26,075 bases of DNA from positions 1 to 26,075 of the forward strand of contig DEJF01000061.1 in NCBI GenBank assembly GCA_002353225.1, written 5' to 3'. This document shows, piece after piece, positions 21,459 through 26,075 of this stretch. Within the stretch, counting starts at the first letter, position 1. Each line of letters begins with the position of its first letter. The notes beneath the pieces are model-generated. The model did not search any database. It saw only the letters and a program-made list of their open reading frames with translations, and was not told the origin of the DNA. The stretch is from Prevotella sp. UBA2755 (GTDB taxonomy: Bacteria > Bacteroidota > Bacteroidia > Bacteroidales > Bacteroidaceae). The translations under genes and the position numbers were made by a program.

Positions 21459-23150
21459 TTATTTTCCAAAACGAGCCTCTACGACATTGACAACATAGTC
21501 ACCGAGTTTCTCCAGTTCGTTAATCATGTCCACATAGAGGGTGCCGATAGCATAGTCGTATTCGTGCTCGTTGACAGCCCGTACGTTCTCGTTCTTCAGT
21601 CGCTGACGCAGTCTGTTGATGTCGTTCTCAATGCGGAAAGTCTCGCGGATGTCGTGTTCAGAGCGATGACCGTGCATGACGGCGTTCATCTGTGTAAGGG
21701 CATCGTCGCATAGTTCAAGTAAGGCACGCAACTGTATGGTCTGGTGATCGGTGAGTGTCCTGCCTGACTCTTGCTTGTGATCGAGGGTGCGAGCCAGTTT
21801 GTAGCAGGCATCGCCGATGGACTCCAGTTCACTGATCTCACGCATCATCTGACGAATCTTCTGCTTCGTCTCGTCGCTCAGATGGTCGTCACTCACCTGC
21901 TCCAAGTAGCAGGCAATCTCTATCTCTAACCTGTCGGTCGTGTCCTCTTCTTGTTCTATCTGACTAAACAACTCGTCAAATTTCTTGTCATCAGTCTCTG
22001 CAAACAACTGTCGTACCATTCCGAACATCTTACTGACACGTAGTCCAAAAGCGGCAGTCTCCTTCTGTGCTTGAAGGACTGCAATTTCAGGTGTCTGTAC
22101 CAGATTCGACTGGATATACTGCAATCGGAACTCTTCTCTCTCCTTTGCTTCCAGTTTGTTTGGCAGCAACCAACAGACCACGCGTTCCATCTGTGGTACC
22201 AGCCAAATCAGGATGGCAGTGTTGATGACGTTGAAGCAGGTATGGAACATGGCAAGTACGACGGGTAGTTTCTGTGTCTGTCCGCCAACGGCGGGGGTAT
22301 AGCCTACCAGGTGGCACACCATATTTACGAAGGGATAGAACACGATGAGTACCCATGTTACACCGAACACATTGAACATCAGATGTGCCAAGGCGGCACG
22401 ACGGGCTTGTGTGTTAGAACCGAGTGCGACGAGGTTTGCCGTGGCTGTCGTTCCGATGTTCTCGCCCATCACCAGTGCGATACCTAAATAAATAGGTAAC
22501 ACTCCTGTGGAACAGAGTAGGATGGTGATAGCCATGACAGCAGCGGAGGATTGTACTATACAAGTGATCAGGGTGCCGATGGCAAGAAAGGCGAGAATGG
22601 TGAGATGACTTGACGTGTCGAACGAAGCGAAGAAGGCTATCACTGCGTCGTTGTGCTCCAGGTCCATCGCCTTGCCGGAAGCGCTAAGCATCACTAATGA
22701 CAGAAACATGAACGCGGTGCCGAATAAGAAGTCACCCACATAGCGGTGACGTTTCTTATAGATAAGTATCATGCCAAGAAGGAAGGACGGATAGACCACA
22801 TTCGTCAGGTCGACATTATATCCCAGCGACATGATCCATGCTGTGAGTGTCGTTCCGATGTTAGCGCCCATGATGACCGAGATGGCTTGTGCCAATGTCA
22901 GCAGTCCTGCTGATACAAACGAGACGGTCATCACCGTGGTTGCCGATGACGACTGTACGGCACAGGTGATGAGCGTTCCTGTCAACATACCCGTCAGACG
23001 ATTGGTTGTCATCTTGGCAAGAATGTGTCTCAACTGCGGTCCTGCCATCTTTTGCAGTGCCTCACTCATCATCTTCATACCATAAATCAGCAGACCTAAT
23101 GAGCCGAGTAGTTGTAATGCTATCATTACATAATTCTGATTAGTTTCCAT
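21459..23150 (-). CDS. Na+/phosphate cotransporter (NptA/PNaS family) with PhoU-like domain
   Basis: A 563-residue protein. The two inverted membrane repeats each carry the Na+/Pi signature: CAVQSSSATTVMTVSF (about 62-77) and CIVQSSAAVMAITILL (about 200-215). After about 8-9 TM helices a cytoplasmic helical domain (about 345-560) resembles PhoU (EQEEDTTDRLEIEIACYL in part, ISELESIGDACYKLAR, and IENDINRLRQRL). Such PNaS-PhoU fusions are common in bacteria. The start at 23150 is set by the promoter, because an in-frame ATG at 23171 lies inside the -7 box. First gene of a unit with a PhoB/PhoR-like pair, pointing to phosphate-responsive control. Confidence 0.92.
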   Translation of the reverse strand: METNQNYVMIALQLLGSLGLLIYGMKMMSEALQKMAGPQLRHILAKMTTNRLTGMLTGTLITCAVQSSSATTVMTVSFVSAGLLTLAQAISVIMGANIGTTLTAWIMSLGYNVDLTNVVYPSFLLGMILIYKKRHRYVGDFLFGTAFMFLSLVMLSASGKAMDLEHNDAVIAFFASFDTSSHLTILAFLAIGTLITCIVQSSAAVMAITILLCSTGVLPIYLGIALVMGENIGTTATANLVALGSNTQARRAALAHLMFNVFGVTWVLIVFYPFVNMVCHLVGYTPAVGGQTQKLPVVLAMFHTCFNVINTAILIWLVPQMERVVCWLLPNKLEAKEREEFRLQYIQSNLVQTPEIAVLQAQKETAAFGLRVSKMFGMVRQLFAETDDKKFDELFSQIEQEEDTTDRLEIEIACYLEQVSDDHLSDETKQKIRQMMREISELESIGDACYKLARTLDHKQESGRTLTDHQTIQLRALLELCDDALTQMNAVMHGHRSEHDIRETFRIENDINRLRQRLKNENVRAVNEHEYDYAIGTLYVDMINELEKLGDYVVNVVEARFGK

Positions 23151-23168
23151 GTTCTTCTGTTTTTTCTG

Positions 23169-23199
23169 CAAAGGTACTACCTTGTATTGGCGCCTCCAA
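23169..23199 (-). promoter_or_regulatory. Bacteroidetes-type promoter of the Na+/Pi cotransporter unit
   Basis: On the minus strand TTTGG with TTG at 23199-23197, a 20-nt spacer and TACCTTTG at 23176-23169 match the consensus. The start near 23162 leaves about 12 nt of leader before the ATG at 23150. Confidence 0.8.
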
Positions 23200-23254
23200 A
23201 TAAATCATATTACGATATAGTTACAATTGCAGAGAGTAAATAATCATTAAAAAG

Positions 23255-23286
23255 TTCGGCTATTCGGAAATAAGTTGTTATCTTTG
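23255..23286 (+). promoter_or_regulatory. Bacteroidetes-type promoter of mutAB
   Basis: A weak -33 (TTCG at 23255-23258), 20-nt spacer and TATCTTTG at 23279-23286 followed by CA. Start expected near 23293, giving a leader of about 37 nt before mutA. Confidence 0.65.
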
Positions 23287-23311
23287 CAGTCCAGAACTTA
23301 AAACAACTTAT
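23270..23311. promoter_or_regulatory. Candidate operator: perfect 10-bp inverted repeat around mutA start site
   Basis: ATAAGTTGTT (23270-23279) and AACAACTTAT (23302-23311) are exactly complementary, 22 nt apart, and bracket the -7 box and predicted transcription start. Since the left arm is upstream of the start site, an RNA hairpin is unlikely and a DNA-binding site is the better reading. Confidence 0.5.
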
Positions 23312-23329
23312 ATAATAATTAATAAGACT

Positions 23330-25183
23330 ATGGCAAACAAAGAGAAACTCTTCACCGAGTTCCAGGCGCCTACCACCCAGGAGTGGTTGGACAAGATTGA
23401 GGTGGACCTGAAAGGTGCCGACTTCCAGAAGCGACTCGTGTGGAGGACCAATGAAGGCTTTAACGTACAGCCGTTCTATCGCCGAGAGGACTTGGCGAAC
23501 CTGAAAACACCTGAGGCACTGCCTGGTGAGTTCCCATTTGTTCGTGGTAACAAAAAGAACTCCAACGAGTGGTATGTGCGTCAGAATATCAAAGTGGATG
23601 ACCCCGTTGAGGCTAACAAGAAGGCACTCGACATTCTGAACAAGGGTATCGACTCTATCGGTTTCCGCTTCGGCGGCGATATGGTGAGCCCTGAGTTCAT
23701 CGAGACCTTGCTCAAGGATATCCGTCTGGATATCGTGGAGGTTAGTTATCGCACCTGTCCCCGTCATGCTGTTGAACTTGCCGAGATACTCGTGAAGTAT
23801 TTTGAGAAGATGGGCTATGACAAGGAGAAGATTGTGGGTGGTGTCGGTTTCGATCCTATCGACAAGATGTTGCAGAAGGGTAAGGATACTACTCCTATGC
23901 TTGCTCAACTGCCGAAGATCGTGGAGACCTTGAAGGACTATCCCAACCTGCGTTGTGTGATGGTTCACTCTGATACCCTCAACAATGCCGGTGCTTATAT
24001 CGTACAGGAGTTAGGGTATGCGCTCAGTTGGGGTAATGAGTACCTGCAGCAGTTGGTAGACGCTGGTGTGGATGTCGACCTTGCTGCCAAGAGCATCAAG
24101 TTCTATATGGGTATCTCCGAGAACTACTTCATGGAAATCGCTAAGTTCCGTGCCGCCCGTCTGTTATGGGCTCAGATTGTGAAGCAGTATGAGCCGAAGT
24201 GTGACTGTGCTTGCAAGATGATTATCAATGCCAGCACATCAACTTATAACCAGACAGTCTTTGACTCTTATGTCAACCTGCTCCGTTCTCAGACCGAGGC
24301 AATGTCTGCCGCTCTTGGTGGTATCCATTCGATGGTGGTTACTCCATTCGATGCTCCATACGAGAAAGCAACGGACTTCAGTGAGCGTATCGCCCGTAAC
24401 CAGCAGTTGCTGATTAAGGAGGAGAGCCATTTCGATCGTATCGTTGACCCATCAGCCGGTTCTTATTATATTGAGCACCTGACGGATGCCCTTGCCCAGG
24501 AGGCTTGGAAGATCTTCCTCAAGATAGAGGATGAGGGTGGCTTCCTGGAGGCTGTCAAGAAGGGTATCGTACAGGACGACATCAACGCTACCAATGTGAA
24601 GCGTCATGGTGATGCCGCTAAGCGTAAGGAGTTCATCCTTGGTACCAACCAGTTCCCGAACTTCACCGAGAAGAGCGACGGCAAGCGTGCGCTCAGTGCC
24701 GCCGCTGCTTGCTGTCATGGTGGTAACTGCGAGACCCCGTTCAAAGCACTGGAGACCACGCGTCTTGCCGCTGACTTCGAGGACCTCCGCATCCATACCG
24801 AGGAGACAAAGGTGCCCACAGCATTCATGCTGACTATTGGTAATCTTGCCATGCGTCAGGCTCGTGCCCAGTTCTCTTGTAACTTCCTTGCTTGTGCCGG
24901 TTATAAGGTGATTGACAACCTCGGCTTCAAGACGGTAGAGGAGGGTGTTGACGCTGCCTTGAAGGCAAATGCCGACATCGTCGTTATCTGCTCTTCTGAT
25001 GACGAGTATGCAGAGTATGCTATCCCAGCCTTCAAGTATCTGAACGGTCGTGCGATGTTCGTTGTGGCTGGTGCTCCTGCTTGCATGGAGGATCTGAAGG
25101 CTGCCGGCATCGAGAACTTCATCCATGTTCGTTGCAACGTGCTTGAGACTTTGAAAGAATATAATCAGAAACTTGGTATTTAA
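23330..25183 (+). CDS. mutA: Methylmalonyl-CoA mutase small (beta) subunit
   Basis: A 617-residue subunit of the heterodimeric B12-dependent mutase that interconverts succinyl-CoA and (R)-methylmalonyl-CoA. The TIM-barrel part spans about 40-440 (RFGGDMVSPEF, FYMGISENYFMEIAKFRAARLLW in part, DAPYEKATDFSERIARNQQL in part, DPSAGSYYIE). The C-terminal B12-fold (about 497-617) lacks the DxHxxG cobalamin motif, as expected for the non-catalytic subunit. Two cysteine-rich spots are present: CDCAC at 291-295 and CCHGGNC at 461-467. It is followed after 20 bp by mutB. Codon choice is biased to C/G-ending codons, consistent with high expression. Confidence 0.96.
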   Translation: MANKEKLFTEFQAPTTQEWLDKIEVDLKGADFQKRLVWRTNEGFNVQPFYRREDLANLKTPEALPGEFPFVRGNKKNSNEWYVRQNIKVDDPVEANKKALDILNKGIDSIGFRFGGDMVSPEFIETLLKDIRLDIVEVSYRTCPRHAVELAEILVKYFEKMGYDKEKIVGGVGFDPIDKMLQKGKDTTPMLAQLPKIVETLKDYPNLRCVMVHSDTLNNAGAYIVQELGYALSWGNEYLQQLVDAGVDVDLAAKSIKFYMGISENYFMEIAKFRAARLLWAQIVKQYEPKCDCACKMIINASTSTYNQTVFDSYVNLLRSQTEAMSAALGGIHSMVVTPFDAPYEKATDFSERIARNQQLLIKEESHFDRIVDPSAGSYYIEHLTDALAQEAWKIFLKIEDEGGFLEAVKKGIVQDDINATNVKRHGDAAKRKEFILGTNQFPNFTEKSDGKRALSAAAACCHGGNCETPFKALETTRLAADFEDLRIHTEETKVPTAFMLTIGNLAMRQARAQFSCNFLACAGYKVIDNLGFKTVEEGVDAALKANADIVVICSSDDEYAEYAIPAFKYLNGRAMFVVAGAPACMEDLKAAGIENFIHVRCNVLETLKEYNQKLGI

Positions 25184-25187
25184 TCGT

Positions 25188-25196
25188 TAGGAGGAC
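25188..25196 (+). promoter_or_regulatory. Strong Shine-Dalgarno before mutB
   Basis: TTAGGAGGA, with a full AGGAGG core at 25190-25195 ending 8 nt before the mutB ATG at 25204. Such strong SD sequences are uncommon in Bacteroidetes, where none is seen before most other genes here. It fixes the mutB start. Confidence 0.7.
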
Positions 25197-25203
25197 TTGA
25201 ATT

Positions 25204-26075
25204 ATGCGTAAACAATTTAAAGATATTGATATCTATGCAGGCATCAAGGCTCAAGACGGTGCCAAGTGGATTAAGGACAATAACATCGTAGCCGACTGGA
25301 AGACACCAGAGCATATCGAGGTTCGTCCTGTATATACGAAAGAGGACTTGGAGGATATGGAGCACCTCGACTTCACAGCAGGTATTCCTCCCTATCTCCG
25401 TGGTCCGTACTCTATGATGTATCCGTTCCGTCCGTGGACCATCCGTCAGTATGCCGGATTCTCTACCGCTGAGGAGTCGAATGCGTTCTATCGTCGTAAC
25501 CTCGCCTCTGGTCAGAAGGGACTGTCTGTCGCTTTCGACCTTCCTACACACCGTGGCTATGACCCCGACAATGCCCGTGTGGTTGGTGATGTCGGTAAGG
25601 CTGGTGTAAGTATCTGTAATGAGGAGAACATGAAGGTGCTGTTCTCGGGTATCCCCTTGAACAAGATGTCTGTCTCCATGACGATGAACGGTGCCGTGCT
25701 GCCTATCCTCGCCTTCTATATCGTGGCAGGTCTGGAGCAGGGTGCTCAGTTGGAGGAGATGGCTGGTACTATCCAGAACGATATCCTGAAGGAGTTCATG
25801 GTACGTAACACCTATATTTATCCCCCTGCATTCTCGATGAAGATCATCGCTGATATCTTCGAGTATACCTCACAGAAGATGCCTAAGTTCAATAGTATCT
25901 CTATCTCAGGTTACCACATGCAGGAGGCTGGTGCTACAGCGGATATCGAACTTGCCTATACGCTTGCCGATGGTATGGACTATCTGCGTACTGGTGTGAA
26001 TGCCGGTATTGACGTGGATGCCTTTGCTCCCCGTCTGTCCTTCTTCTGGGCTATCGGTATGAACCACTTCATGGA
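25204..26075 (+). CDS. mutB: Methylmalonyl-CoA mutase large (alpha) subunit, 5' part (runs off window)
   Basis: The first 290 codons of the catalytic subunit, open to the window edge. Recognisable segments are RGPYSMMYPFRPWTIRQYAG (about 64-83), the substrate-binding region whose tyrosine helps drive the radical reaction, STAEESNAFYRRNL, GLSVAFDLPTHRGYD, MSVSMTMNGAVLPILAFYIV, KEFMVRNTYIYPP and SISGYHMQEAGAT. The histidine of SGYHMQEAG is a conserved active-site residue. The C-terminal B12-binding domain (DxHxxG) lies outside the window. Together with MutA it makes the enzyme feeding the succinate-propionate route in this group. Confidence 0.97.
   Translation, partial: MRKQFKDIDIYAGIKAQDGAKWIKDNNIVADWKTPEHIEVRPVYTKEDLEDMEHLDFTAGIPPYLRGPYSMMYPFRPWTIRQYAGFSTAEESNAFYRRNLASGQKGLSVAFDLPTHRGYDPDNARVVGDVGKAGVSICNEENMKVLFSGIPLNKMSVSMTMNGAVLPILAFYIVAGLEQGAQLEEMAGTIQNDILKEFMVRNTYIYPPAFSMKIIADIFEYTSQKMPKFNSISISGYHMQEAGATADIELAYTLADGMDYLRTGVNAGIDVDAFAPRLSFFWAIGMNHFM

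Noticed and set aside
23210..23968. 252-codon open frame on the minus strand overlapping the mutA 5' part and promoter
   Set aside because: It is antisense to a strongly conserved mutA frame, and its sequence has no family resemblance; the high C/G third positions of mutA create long antisense frames.
24452..25126. 224-codon minus-strand open frame inside mutA
   Set aside because: Same antisense shadow effect; mutA motifs are intact through the region.

Overview
The window reads as chromosomal DNA of a Bacteroidales bacterium, most likely a Prevotellaceae member. The evidence is seven promoters of the Bacteroidetes type (-7 TAnnTTTG, here always followed by CA, three with a good -33 TTG about 20 nt upstream), B12-dependent methylmalonyl-CoA mutase beside a Na+-translocating decarboxylase (succinate-to-propionate chemistry), System II cytochrome c assembly, LuxR-type regulators and lipoproteins with SDDD/GDD-type tails. 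Genes are tightly packed and nearly all on the minus strand. I see no tRNA, rRNA, CRISPR array, insertion sequence or phage gene.

Region 1 (1-9463, minus strand) looks like one seven-gene operon: outer-membrane barrel, circularly permuted imelysin lipoprotein (M75, iron-uptake family), di-haem oxidoreductase lipoprotein, OprO/P-like porin, mono-haem cytochrome lipoprotein, a Rid/chorismatase-like protein, and the fused cytochrome c synthetase CcsBA. Facing away from it is a regulator (9490-10449) whose N-terminal half carries the full spacing of RIC/YtfE di-iron ligands and whose C-terminus is a LuxR helix-turn-helix. The logic resembles EfeO (M75) plus EfeB (haem peroxidase), but with c-type haems, dedicated porins and a built-in haem ligase, and with no EfeU-type permease. 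It is a candidate envelope iron or redox system under a di-iron sensor.

Region 2 (10455-15052, minus strand) is a second compact operon: RsbW-like kinase, SLC13/RCK_C permease, two tandem STAS proteins, a RelA/SpoT-type alarmone synthetase and a LuxR protein with a non-phosphorylatable receiver domain. It joins partner switching, transport and (p)ppGpp synthesis in one transcript. Its last gene converges, with 5 bp between stop codons, on the di-iron regulator of region 1, and the two HTH domains are nearly identical in the recognition helix.

Region 3 (15110-19610, minus strand) encodes an AspT/YidE-type antiporter and three parts of a Na+-pumping biotin decarboxylase (LTD-OadG fusion, biotin carrier, beta subunit). 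The carboxyltransferase alpha subunit is absent. The three spacers of this operon each hold micro-repeats of a different period (9, 7 and 8 nt). A strong terminator closes it and runs directly into the promoter of region 2.

Region 4 (19826-23199, minus strand) holds a Na+/Pi cotransporter with a PhoU-like tail, followed by a PhoB-like response regulator and a PhoR-like kinase. Region 5 (23255-26075, plus strand) is mutA and the 5' part of mutB, which runs off the window; its promoter is flanked by a perfect 10-bp inverted repeat.
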